From Acidobacteriota bacterium (lineage in GTDB: Bacteria; Acidobacteriota; Terriglobia; Terriglobales; Acidobacteriaceae): a DNA stretch of 11,898 nucleotides. Below, in pieces: positions 1 to 6,673 of this stretch (positions are counted from its first letter, which is position 1; the number at the start of each line of letters is the position of its first letter). Under the pieces are notes generated by a model. That model searched no databases and was not told the origin of the DNA. It worked only from the letters and a program-made list of their open reading frames with translations. The stretch covers positions 1 to 11,898 of the forward strand of contig JAJYAE010000124.1 in the NCBI GenBank assembly GCA_021779695.1, read 5' to 3'. The position numbers and the translations under genes were made by a program.

Positions 1-817
1 GCAGGACTTCGATGTTCGTGTTGGCCTGCACCTTCTGGATCAGCTCGGTCACAAATTCGCTGGCCATTTTTTCGGATGGATAGACACGTCCGCGCTCATT
101 CAGGCGACCACCGAGTCGGTCGGATTTCTCGACCAGCATCACCTGAATGCCGCGGCCTGCCATGTCCACGGCAGCCTTCATGCCGCCGATGCCGCCGCCA
201 ATCACCAGTGCCTTGCGATGATTGGGAAGCTTGATCTGGTCGAGCGGAATGGAGTAGCGCAGCTTGCCCACGGCGGCGGTAATCATATGGATGGCCAATT
301 GCGTGGCCCCTTCGTGATCGTGCCGGTGCGCCCATGAGCCCTGTTCGCGAATGTTCACCTGCTCGTAGAGATACGGGTTCAGGTTGGCGCGAGAGACCGC
401 GCCGCGAAAGGTTTGTTCATGCAGGGAAGGCGAACAGGAAGCCACCACGACGCGGTCCAGATTTTGTTCGAGGATGTCGGAGGTGATGGTCTGCTGGCCG
501 GGGTCGGAACAGCAAAAAGTGTTGACCTTGGCCGTGACGACTCCTGGAATCAGGCTGACAACTTCGGCCACCCGCTCGACATCGACGACATCGGAGATGT
601 TGCCGCCGCAGCGGCAGATATACACTCCGACTCGGACCTCCGGGGGCAGATCGGAGCGTTGCTGCTGGACCCTCTCCAAGTGCTGCTTCACGGCAGCATG
701 TTGCTTCATGTAGGTTGTGTCCGCTTCAAGCAGCGCCTCTTCCTCTTCAGGAGTTCCACATACTGCATCGAGGTCTTGTGTGTTCGGCTGTGGGATGGAA
801 TCTTTTTTGTCGCTCAT
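1..817 (-). CDS. hdrA: HdrA-like FAD/iron-sulfur oxidoreductase subunit, N-terminal 272 residues (runs off the left edge)
   Basis: This frame is open from the ATG at 815-817 to the window edge. A GAGG box (826-829) lies upstream of the ATG. After a hydrophilic, Glu-rich leader of about 60 residues comes the HdrA N-terminal domain: CRCG at 68-71, FCCSDPGQ at 101-108, ASCSP at 126-130 and NPYLYEQVNIREQ at 147-159. An FAD-binding glycine motif, VIGGGIGG, follows at 205-212. HdrA proteins are the flavin-containing electron-transfer (often bifurcating) subunits of heterodisulfide-reductase-like complexes. After the FAD motif the chain has LGGRLNERG and an EFVTELIQKVQ stretch. It lacks the Cys-containing segment usual in methanogen HdrA, which recalls QmoB-type HdrA proteins. 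It lies 38 nt downstream of the other HdrA-like gene, so co-transcription is likely. Family is sure; the complex it joins is not visible here. Confidence 0.9.
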   Translation of the reverse strand, partial: MSDKKDSIPQPNTQDLDAVCGTPEEEEALLEADTTYMKQHAAVKQHLERVQQQRSDLPPEVRVGVYICRCGGNISDVVDVERVAEVVSLIPGVVTAKVNTFCCSDPGQQTITSDILEQNLDRVVVASCSPSLHEQTFRGAVSRANLNPYLYEQVNIREQGSWAHRHDHEGATQLAIHMITAAVGKLRYSIPLDQIKLPNHRKALVIGGGIGGMKAAVDMAGRGIQVMLVEKSDRLGGRLNERGRVYPSEKMASEFVTELIQKVQANTNIEVL

Positions 818-855
818 ACATTTTTCCTCGCGGGTCTATTTCTGTGCTTCGATCC

Positions 856-2199
856 TTATCCAGCAAGGACCGCCTCTTGCGTCGCATCCACCGCGACGGA
901 CCGCTTCTGATAGAGATATTGACTGACCTGCATTGCGGCTGCGCCTGCCTCCGCGATGGAGTCCACGATGTCTTTGGGGCCGGCTGCGACACCCGCGACA
1001 AAGATGCCCGGCGCTGTCGTGAGGGTTGGCGAAGTTAGCATCGGCGTGGCGACAAAGCCATCCGCCGCCCGACGCACGGGCGTGGTCCCGGACATATCCC
1101 ATTCGGGCAGCATGCCCTGCGCCAACACAACCAGGTCGTGCCGACGTTCTTGCAGAAAGTTCTCCGCATCTTCCGTCGTCTCCACGTGCAGCAGTAGATC
1201 GCCATCGTCCACGGGATCGATGCGTGCCACCTTGCCGCGTACGAAGTTGACGCCCATCGCCTTCGCGTTCTCATAGAACTGCTCGTAGCCTTTGCCAAAA
1301 GCGCGAATATCCATGTAGTAGATGGTGATGTCTGCGATGGGCAGCGCACCGGAGAGCAACATAGCCTGCTTGATGGCGTACATGCAGCAAACACGCGAAC
1401 AATATGGCACACCGATCGAAGCGTCGCGGGAGCCGGCGCATTGAACGAAGGCGACGGAAGAGGGAATTTTGCCGTCGGAGGGACGGAGCACGCGCCCATA
1501 CGGACCGTGCGGCGCCAGCAGACGTTCCATCGTCAGCCCGGAGATGATATTTTTGCTGCGCATCGCGTGGTACTGCGGCTTCACGTTCAGTGAGTTGAGA
1601 GCAAAGCCGGAAGCAACCACAACCGCGTCGGTCTCGACGATCACTGTCTCGGGCTGCTGATCGAACTCGATGGCGTCGGTCGGGCAGACGCGGGCACAGG
1701 TGCCGCAGGTCGCGCACAGCTCGGGATCGAGCACAGCTTTCTGCGGAATCGCATTCGTGAAGGCCACGCCAATGGCTCGCTTTGCGCCCAGGCCTTCTTC
1801 CAGTGGATCCGGGTACTCGGCGTCGCAGGCATACTCGCAGAGGCGGCAGCCGATGCACTTGTCGAAGTTGACGTAGGTCGCCTTCTTCAGCAACTTCACA
1901 TGGTGTACGCCGTCGATGGTCTGGATTCCCCGCACCTCCGTGTTGACGAGAATCTTGATGTTGTCATGGTGCGCGGACGCGGACATTTTCGGCGCCGTGA
2001 TGCAACTGGCGCAGTCCAGCGTGGGAAAGACTTTGGCCAACGCAATCATGTGTCCGCCAATGCTGGGGCCGCGCTCGACGAGCATCACCTTCAGCCCCTG
2101 ATCGGCCAGATCGAGCGCCGACTGCATGCCTGCGATTCCGCCTCCAACCACCAGGGCGTCGGGACGATACGGTTTGCTTAGTTCCGTGGCGGGTGTCAT
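856..2199 (-). CDS. hdrA: Short HdrA/QmoA-like FAD and [4Fe-4S] oxidoreductase subunit
   Basis: This 447-residue protein begins almost directly with an FAD-binding motif (VVGGGIAGM, 17-25). A CASC pair is at 63-66. Two ferredoxin-type [4Fe-4S] clusters follow: Cys115/118/121/125 and Cys162/165/168/172. The HdrA signature block comes next: ERLLAPHGPYGRVLRPSDGK (225-244), FVQCAGSRD (251-259), YCSRVCCMYA (266-275) and DIRAFGKGYE (297-306). The CRCG-type N-terminal domain of full-length HdrA is absent and is found instead on the next gene. In that it resembles QmoA. The first cluster ends in CDAEYP where CP is usual. The ATG overlaps the stop codon of the MvhD-like gene as ATGA (2196-2199), which suggests translational coupling. 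It should pass electrons between FAD and iron-sulfur partners in the cytoplasm. Whether the physiological partner is a sulfur compound is inferred from the TusA neighbour. Confidence 0.93.
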   Translation of the reverse strand: MTPATELSKPYRPDALVVGGGIAGMQSALDLADQGLKVMLVERGPSIGGHMIALAKVFPTLDCASCITAPKMSASAHHDNIKILVNTEVRGIQTIDGVHHVKLLKKATYVNFDKCIGCRLCEYACDAEYPDPLEEGLGAKRAIGVAFTNAIPQKAVLDPELCATCGTCARVCPTDAIEFDQQPETVIVETDAVVVASGFALNSLNVKPQYHAMRSKNIISGLTMERLLAPHGPYGRVLRPSDGKIPSSVAFVQCAGSRDASIGVPYCSRVCCMYAIKQAMLLSGALPIADITIYYMDIRAFGKGYEQFYENAKAMGVNFVRGKVARIDPVDDGDLLLHVETTEDAENFLQERRHDLVVLAQGMLPEWDMSGTTPVRRAADGFVATPMLTSPTLTTAPGIFVAGVAAGPKDIVDSIAEAGAAAMQVSQYLYQKRSVAVDATQEAVLAG

Positions 2200-2702
2200 A
2201 GCGAGACCCTTTCTGAAGTGGAATTGCCGCCAAGCAACGCGGGATTCACCGTGGAGTGCAGGCGCTGCAACGATTCGTTGTAGAGTTTCCCAGCCAGCGA
2301 CCGGTCAACGGGCCCCAGGCGGACAAGATTGTCGGTCATCTCCGCGATCTCTTTCAAGAACGCCTTGATGCATACCGTACAAATCGCTGTCAGGCGGATC
2401 CGTTCAATGCCCAACCCGCCATTCTTCATGTTGGTTGTGAGTCGATCGATCCGCGCCGCAAGACGGTCGTACGCCCCGTGATAAGGACAGTCCGAACCGC
2501 AGGCGGCGATGATGATGCCGTCGATTCCTTTGCTGTAGGTCCGCAGATAAAAGTCTTCGGGGAACAGCACCGGAGAGAGCACCCGCAAAATGTATACGCT
2601 GGAGGGATATTCCAAATGCGCCTTGCCTACCGCGTCTGCGCCAGGATAGGCACACTTTTCGGTAGCCAGCACAAGTATCTTAGGAACGAAAACATCGGCC
2701 AT
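2196..2702 (-). CDS. mvhD: MvhD/FlpD-family electron-transfer protein (hydrogenase iron-sulfur subunit D type)
   Basis: This 168-residue protein starts at the ATG at 2700-2702, chosen because AAGAGGTG lies 5 nt upstream; the frame stays open to 2792 but has no comparable start there. The family pattern is clear: PKILVLATEKCAYPGAD (7-23), a DGIIIAACGSDCPYH block (61-75) and the LGIERIRL stretch (97-104). In methanogens MvhD is a [2Fe-2S] protein that carries electrons from hydrogenase or formate dehydrogenase to HdrA, and its place directly before an HdrA-like gene fits that role. Cysteines are at 17, 68, 72, 108 and 111. The usual first Cys of the N-terminal CxxC is replaced by Thr (TEKC), while a CTVC pair appears at 108-111. 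About 38 residues follow the domain and are not recognised. No hydrogenase is in the window, so the electron source is unknown. Confidence 0.85.
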   Translation of the reverse strand: MADVFVPKILVLATEKCAYPGADAVGKAHLEYPSSVYILRVLSPVLFPEDFYLRTYSKGIDGIIIAACGSDCPYHGAYDRLAARIDRLTTNMKNGGLGIERIRLTAICTVCIKAFLKEIAEMTDNLVRLGPVDRSLAGKLYNESLQRLHSTVNPALLGGNSTSERVSL

Positions 2703-2812
2703 ACCGCACCTCTTACCCGACCGCGGCCATTGCGTCGCGATCTTGATCTTTGCTCTGCAACTGAGGGGACCGGCTGGATGAAACGAATCCATTCCAGGAT
2801 CCCCCTGGGTCG

Positions 2813-3067
2813 TTACTTCTTTCTCAAAACGAAGAGACGATCATGTCCATCGGCTTCTATGAGTCCCAGGTATTCATGGCCGACCTTGGTTGCCCAGGTA
2901 GCGAGATCTTTGCGAGAGCCTTTGTCGTTGGACTTCACTTCAATGACCTGGCCTACCTTGACCGCGCCAATGCCTTTCTTGGCTTCCAGCAGTGGACCGG
3001 GGCAGGCTGTCCCACGAGCATCGATGACTTTGTCGGCGGTGAGTGTTACAAGCTCTTGTGTGTTCAT
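2813..3067 (-). CDS. tusA: TusA/SirA-family sulfur carrier protein
   Basis: This 84-residue protein has the TusA hallmark ACPGPLLEAKK at 21-31. Cys22 would carry the persulfide sulfur. The rest fits the small two-layer fold: VIDARG (14-19), VGQVIEVKSND (38-48), then a short helix region and a C-terminal strand. An AAGGAG box lies 7 nt upstream of the ATG. TusA proteins relay sulfane sulfur in the cytoplasm, for tRNA thiolation, molybdenum-cofactor synthesis, or dissimilatory sulfur oxidation or reduction. Here it stands 12 nt after an arsR-type gene and 110 nt before MvhD- and HdrA-like genes. That setting favours energy-linked sulfur metabolism over tRNA modification, but this is inference from context. 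Length and motif make the family assignment firm. Confidence 0.93.
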   Translation of the reverse strand: MNTQELVTLTADKVIDARGTACPGPLLEAKKGIGAVKVGQVIEVKSNDKGSRKDLATWATKVGHEYLGLIEADGHDRLFVLRKK

Positions 3068-3079
3068 ACATTTCTCCTT

Positions 3080-3499
3080 CTAATGGGTTATGGGCTGATG
3101 GATGTTGGCAGTTGAAGGTTCTTTAACCGCTGGATCGGATTCAGGCAGTTCTTGCGTGCATGTTGAGAAACGGTTGGGATCGCTGAGTTTATTGTGGTCG
3201 TTCAGTGCCTCCCGAATCAGACTGGCCGCCTGAAAAAACCGTGGATCTGCGATGCCGTAAAAGACGGTCTGACCTTGCCTTTCAGAGATGACCGCGCCGC
3301 GGTCGCGCATGAGACGCAGATGTTGCGATGCGTTGGATACGGATATCTCAGCCTCTTGAGCAATCCTGGTTACGCTCTTGGATCCGTTTTGCAGCGCACA
3401 AAAAATGCGCATTCGTGTGGAGTGGGCGAGGATCATGAAGAAGTCGCCCATTCGACTACAGTTCAGGTGGCGGTCCTGGTGTAGGTTGTTCGTTGACAT
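3080..3499 (-). CDS. ArsR-family winged-helix repressor, probable thiol/sulfur sensor
   Basis: This 139-residue protein has an ArsR-type winged helix: HSTRMRIFCALQNG (26-39), a recognition region SVSNASQHLRLMRDRG (53-68) and the wing ISERQGQTVFYGIAD (71-85). A strong AAGGAGG box stands just before the ATG. It is the first gene of the operon, 12 nt before tusA, so it probably controls that operon and itself. The metal site of ArsR/SmtB proteins (ELCVCDL in the recognition helix) is absent. Cysteines are at 14, 34 and 114. Cys34 falls where the BigR/SqrR group has its first redox cysteine, and Cys114 follows the last predicted helix, so a disulfide or polysulfide switch is plausible. The tail of about 35 residues is Pro/Ser-rich and probably disordered. 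The effector is inferred. Confidence 0.88.
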   Translation of the reverse strand: MSTNNLHQDRHLNCSRMGDFFMILAHSTRMRIFCALQNGSKSVTRIAQEAEISVSNASQHLRLMRDRGAVISERQGQTVFYGIADPRFFQAASLIREALNDHNKLSDPNRFSTCTQELPESDPAVKEPSTANIHQPITH

Positions 3500-3542
3500 C
3501 CGCCCTCCTTTATGAAGCGTTTTTCGTTAGTTGCGTAGTTAC

Positions 3543-3558
3543 GTACTTACTCAAGTAC
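3543..3558. promoter_or_regulatory. Candidate ArsR operator palindrome
   Basis: GTACTT and AAGTAC form a perfect 6-bp inverted repeat with a 4-bp spacer, 44 bp upstream of the arsR-type start codon. It overlaps the candidate -10 box. Binding there by the repressor would block transcription of its own operon. This is a sequence reading with no known consensus behind it. Confidence 0.45.
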
Positions 3559-3582
3559 AAGCGAGAAATGTAGGTCGATCAA
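3554..3582 (-). promoter_or_regulatory. Candidate sigma-70-type promoter of the arsR-tusA-mvhD-hdrA operon
   Basis: On the minus strand TTGATC (3577-3582) and TGTACT (3554-3559) are separated by 17 bp. Each matches the TTGACA/TATAAT consensus at 4 of 6 positions. It lies about 55 bp upstream of the arsR-type ATG. The match is modest; the support is its position and its overlap with the palindrome at 3543-3558. Confidence 0.35.
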
Positions 3583-3677
3583 TGTCGTTGTCTGCATTCC
3601 CAATCCTGTAGCTATCGAACCCTCACAACTGTGCGAATATCTTTTGTCTTGCCGTCATTGGTCCAGATCGTGAAGGC

Positions 3678-3714
3678 TGAGTCACTCATCCTTCGCACAA
3701 GGATGAGTGACTCA
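3678..3714 (-). terminator. Perfect 16-bp hairpin directly after the FadL-type gene
   Basis: The arms TGAGTCACTCATCCTT (3678-3693) and its exact reverse complement (3699-3714) enclose a 5-nt loop. The hairpin begins 6 nt past the fadL-type stop codon, the usual place for a transcription terminator. No T-run follows on the minus strand, so it may instead be a Rho-associated or mRNA-stabilising stem. It separates the FadL transcript from the arsR promoter region. Confidence 0.6.
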
Positions 3715-3719
3715 CAGCT

Positions 3720-5006
3720 CTAGAAGAAATAACCAATCTGGATGCCAATTGAATTTTGTGACATCGAGGCCTGCAATGGAGCAATCGGTAAACCGAAGAG
3801 AGTGCCGTCTGTACTGGTGGCCTTGAAGGTATGCATCACAGCCTCGGTCAGTGTCCACCGCATCGGTAACTTCTGGGTAGCGCCGACAGTGACTGCAGTC
3901 GTTACAATGGCGGGCATAATCAGATTGGCTTGTAAGTCCGAGCTATGGATCGGATTCCCTCCGTAGGCAAAGCCCGCGCGAACCTTCCAGGTCTTACTCA
4001 CGTCATACTGCGTGCCCAGATTGGCAACCCACTCGTTCTGCCAATGAAGCGGCAGCGCTACTACTCCCGTCCCTTCCCAGGGACCGAATACCTTGAACTC
4101 GTTCATGGTGCTGTGCCAGTTGATCCACTGTCCTTCCGTACTCACTAACCATTTGGGTACAGGATGGAAGGAAACGCCGAAGGCAACTTGCTGCGGATAA
4201 TTCAGCCGCGCTCGATACGTTCCGTTGCCGCCTGAGACGCCAACGGGGCCGGATGGGCCAACACCTGTGGGGAGGAACTCTTCATTCTCTTGCCAGAATA
4301 AGTGGGTGAACTTCATCGGGGATTTGTAGGACGCACCGAAAGCCACCTTCTTGTTGTATTTGTATAAGCCGCCGATCGTGACACCCACGCCGTAGGCCCA
4401 GGATGGGCTGGTGAGGTCGAGGCCCTGGTCATTAAAGCTCTCGTTAAAGGACACCTGCTCGGCGGCGACATCCAACGCCACGCCGACACTGATCTTGTCC
4501 GTCACGTTGAGACCGATCGCCGGGGCCATCTGCATGAAGTTGATACTGCTGAAGGCCTGGATGGTTCCCATGGGAGTGTTCGGCTGCAAGTAATTCACGC
4601 CCAGTCCGGAGGTACCGTAAATACCGCCGCCGAAGTAAAGATTGGGACGAAATGCCGGCGCGGACCAGCCCAGTGCGGGGATGGCATAGACATTGGTGTG
4701 GCTGCCGGTGTTCCCAAAGCCAAAGTTGGTGCTCCGCTCGGGATTGAATATCTCTCCTGAAAAAGCTGTCTGCGGGGGCAGCCATGCGAGACCGGCAGGA
4801 TTGCTGATCGCCGTCATCGGGTCGCAGGGAGCGGCGACGACAGCCCCGCCCATACCCATGGAACATTGCCCAACTCCTATCAATTGATAGCCGTTTGTAG
4901 CCAGGGAAGTTGCGCTGTAAGTCAAGAGCGCCAAGGTAATGAAAATGGTTCGCAGAGCCGTGTTCCAATTTTTATTTGGCTGATCGTTCTTGTATCGTGG
5001 CATCAT
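3720..5006 (-). CDS. FadL/OmpP1/TodX-family outer-membrane transport protein
   Basis: This protein of about 428 residues is predicted to be an outer-membrane beta-barrel that admits hydrophobic compounds such as long-chain fatty acids or hydrocarbons. After a signal peptide (hydrophobic core RTIFITLALLTYSATSLA) the mature chain opens with TNGYQLIGVGQ, followed by the family-typical plug segment MGMGGAVVAAPCDPMTAISNPAGLAW. The barrel is rich in alternating aromatic and small residues and ends in IGYFF, with the terminal Phe expected of outer-membrane barrels. Two Cys near the mature N-terminus may form a disulfide. The start is uncertain: the frame is open to a GTG at 5084. The tandem ATGs at 5001-5006 are chosen because they give a normal signal peptide, but the ribosome site before them is weak. 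It sits downstream of the sigma-54 activator gene and a sigma-54-like promoter. The substrate cannot be told. Confidence 0.85.
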   Translation of the reverse strand: MMPRYKNDQPNKNWNTALRTIFITLALLTYSATSLATNGYQLIGVGQCSMGMGGAVVAAPCDPMTAISNPAGLAWLPPQTAFSGEIFNPERSTNFGFGNTGSHTNVYAIPALGWSAPAFRPNLYFGGGIYGTSGLGVNYLQPNTPMGTIQAFSSINFMQMAPAIGLNVTDKISVGVALDVAAEQVSFNESFNDQGLDLTSPSWAYGVGVTIGGLYKYNKKVAFGASYKSPMKFTHLFWQENEEFLPTGVGPSGPVGVSGGNGTYRARLNYPQQVAFGVSFHPVPKWLVSTEGQWINWHSTMNEFKVFGPWEGTGVVALPLHWQNEWVANLGTQYDVSKTWKVRAGFAYGGNPIHSSDLQANLIMPAIVTTAVTVGATQKLPMRWTLTEAVMHTFKATSTDGTLFGLPIAPLQASMSQNSIGIQIGYFF

Positions 5007-5122
5007 TCGTCCATTCTTTCGGTACATGGTCATCAAGCAGCCTAGAGAGTCCAGCATGAGCGATCCGGAACGCATCGTTCGCACGGTTGCCTTTCCATCG
5101 TTCGCTACTCGACAACAGTCAA

Positions 5123-5138
5123 TGCACGTCGTATTCCA
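5123..5138 (-). promoter_or_regulatory. Candidate sigma-54 (-24/-12) promoter for the FadL-type gene
   Basis: On the minus strand TGGAAT-N5-GTGCA has the invariant GG (5136-5137) and GC (5124-5125) exactly 10 bp apart, as RpoN promoters require (consensus TGGCAC-N5-TTGCA). Transcription would start near 5112 and read into the FadL-type gene. The gene just upstream encodes a sigma-54 activator, which supports the call. Two of six -24 positions and one of five -12 positions depart from consensus. Confidence 0.55.
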
Positions 5139-5198
5139 AAATGCGCAATCAATGGAATGAGCGATTTAGTAAGTGAGTGAATTGTGGGTAAGACATTA

Positions 5199-5221
5199 TG
5201 TAGCAACAGAACGTTGCGACA
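5199..5221. promoter_or_regulatory. Candidate upstream activator site (imperfect 9-bp inverted repeat)
   Basis: TGTAGCAAC and GTTGCGACA pair at 8 of 9 positions across a 5-bp spacer. The centre is about 98 bp upstream of the start predicted from the sigma-54 promoter at 5123-5138, the normal distance for an NtrC-family enhancer site, and the TGT...ACA ends are typical of such sites. It also lies 16 nt past the stop codon of the activator gene, so a role as that gene's terminator stem is the alternative; there is no T-run. Confidence 0.45.
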
Positions 5222-5236
5222 CTGACACAAGCTGTC

Positions 5237-6673
5237 TTAAGGCTTGCGCCGATCTGCAAGATGCAGCTCCCGCATTTTGCGCCACAGAGTAGAGCGGCTT
5301 AGACCGAGGGCCTGCGCTGCTTCCGAACGGGACCAGTGATGGGCATCCAATGCAGCCACCAGGCGGGCGGATTCCTGAGACAAGGATGGGTTCGGGAGAC
5401 TTTCCTGCTCAGGAACTGGTTCCTGCGCCTCTGTTTTTACGTGCAATGTCGATTGCGGCGCTCGAATCTCGTCGGGAAGATCTTCGGGGAGGATCGTCTC
5501 AATCTTCGCAACGGCCACGGCGTATTCCATGATGTTGGCAAGCTCTCTTACGTTGCCGGGCCAGGAATACTCCATCAGTAGGCGCATGGCCTGCGGCGAA
5601 ATACGCCGGATCAGACCGCGCTGCGACGTGACACGATCGAGGAGATAGGCGGCAAGGGGGGCAATATCCTCTCTGCGTTGGCGCAATGGAGGGACTTCGA
5701 TAGGAACTACGCACAGCCGATAGTACAGATCCTCCCGCAACCGTCCCTGGCGCAGAGCCAGCCGAATATCAGCGTTGGTTGCGGCGATGATGCGAACGTC
5801 CGCGACCCGTGGCACGCTCTCCCCGACTCGCTCATAGTGCCCGCCCTGTAGAACGCGCAACAGTTTCACCTGCTGCAGGGGCGGCATGTCGCCGATTTCG
5901 TCCAAAAACAGGGTTCCGCCCGCGGCTAGTTCAAAGCGGCCCACGCGATCGCGAACCGCGCCGGTGAAGGCTCCGCAAACGTGACCGAACAACTCCGATT
6001 CCAACAGGTCTGCCGGTACAGCACTGCAATTGACCGCAACAAAGGGTCCGTGGCTGCGCGGTGAGCTCTCGTGGATGGCGCGGGCCACGACCTCCTTGCC
6101 CGTGCCACTCTCTCCCGTAATCAGGACGGGCGCTTCGCTGTGCTGCAGCGCTTCCACCAGGCGAAAGATGCGCTGCATGGCAGGGGAATAGACAACGGCG
6201 TTGGAGATGAAGGTGGCCGCATTCGACCATATGCCTTCCTCTTCCGCAGGGCGAAGTAGAACTACATACTTCATCCGCGCATCACAGATATTCGATTCTC
6301 CGCGAAGAATTGGAGCGGCGGTGATCGATACGAGTCGCGGCTTGCTATTGCCGAACTGCATGGTGGCGCGCCATCCCTCGCGCTTCTGTCCCTCTAGCAG
6401 CGCCCGTCGCAAAGGTGCGCCCGGGCCGATGACGCTAATGCCCAACAGTTCTTCCACCCTGCGGCCTGCCAGCATGGAGGAGATTCCACTGCCCATCAAA
6501 CCATCGAGCAGATAGGACGCATGAACGATCCGGAAGGCATCATCGAGACACACGAAGGCTCTGCCCACCGATGCCAGAACCTGGGTCACCCCGTACAACG
6601 CGATTTGGGTATCCTCGCTCAGCGATGGCTCGCCGTCTGGCGTGCACGTAAGTTCGGCAACACGATCCGACAT
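5237..6673 (-). CDS. Sigma-54-dependent transcriptional activator (PAS - AAA+ - Fis HTH)
   Basis: This is an NtrC-family enhancer-binding protein of 478 residues. The ATG at 6671-6673 is chosen over a TTG 27 nt upstream because AAGGA stands 8 nt before it. Numbered from this ATG, a PAS-like sensory domain spans about 30-140. The AAA+ domain (about 155-395) has Walker A GESGTGKE (187-194), the sigma-54-contact loop GAFTGA (234-239) and Walker B TLFLDEIGD (254-262). REDLYYRL (313-320) and WPGNVREL (371-378) complete it. A Pro/Glu-rich linker leads to a C-terminal Fis-type helix-turn-helix (SRSEAAQALGLSRSTLWRKM, 448-467). There is no receiver domain, so it senses through the PAS domain or a partner, not by response-regulator phosphorylation. 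All catalytic motifs are intact. The likely target is the FadL-type gene just downstream; the ligand is unknown. Confidence 0.95.
   Translation of the reverse strand: MSDRVAELTCTPDGEPSLSEDTQIALYGVTQVLASVGRAFVCLDDAFRIVHASYLLDGLMGSGISSMLAGRRVEELLGISVIGPGAPLRRALLEGQKREGWRATMQFGNSKPRLVSITAAPILRGESNICDARMKYVVLLRPAEEEGIWSNAATFISNAVVYSPAMQRIFRLVEALQHSEAPVLITGESGTGKEVVARAIHESSPRSHGPFVAVNCSAVPADLLESELFGHVCGAFTGAVRDRVGRFELAAGGTLFLDEIGDMPPLQQVKLLRVLQGGHYERVGESVPRVADVRIIAATNADIRLALRQGRLREDLYYRLCVVPIEVPPLRQRREDIAPLAAYLLDRVTSQRGLIRRISPQAMRLLMEYSWPGNVRELANIMEYAVAVAKIETILPEDLPDEIRAPQSTLHVKTEAQEPVPEQESLPNPSLSQESARLVAALDAHHWSRSEAAQALGLSRSTLWRKMRELHLADRRKP

Noticed and set aside
413..910. Plus-strand frame of 165 residues
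   Set aside because: It lies opposite the HdrA-like gene, which has clear conserved motifs and a ribosome site; the plus frame has no recognisable pattern.
2256..3083. Plus-strand frame of 275 residues
   Set aside because: It runs opposite the MvhD- and TusA-type genes and has no ribosome site or domain pattern, so it is a shadow of GC-rich coding DNA.
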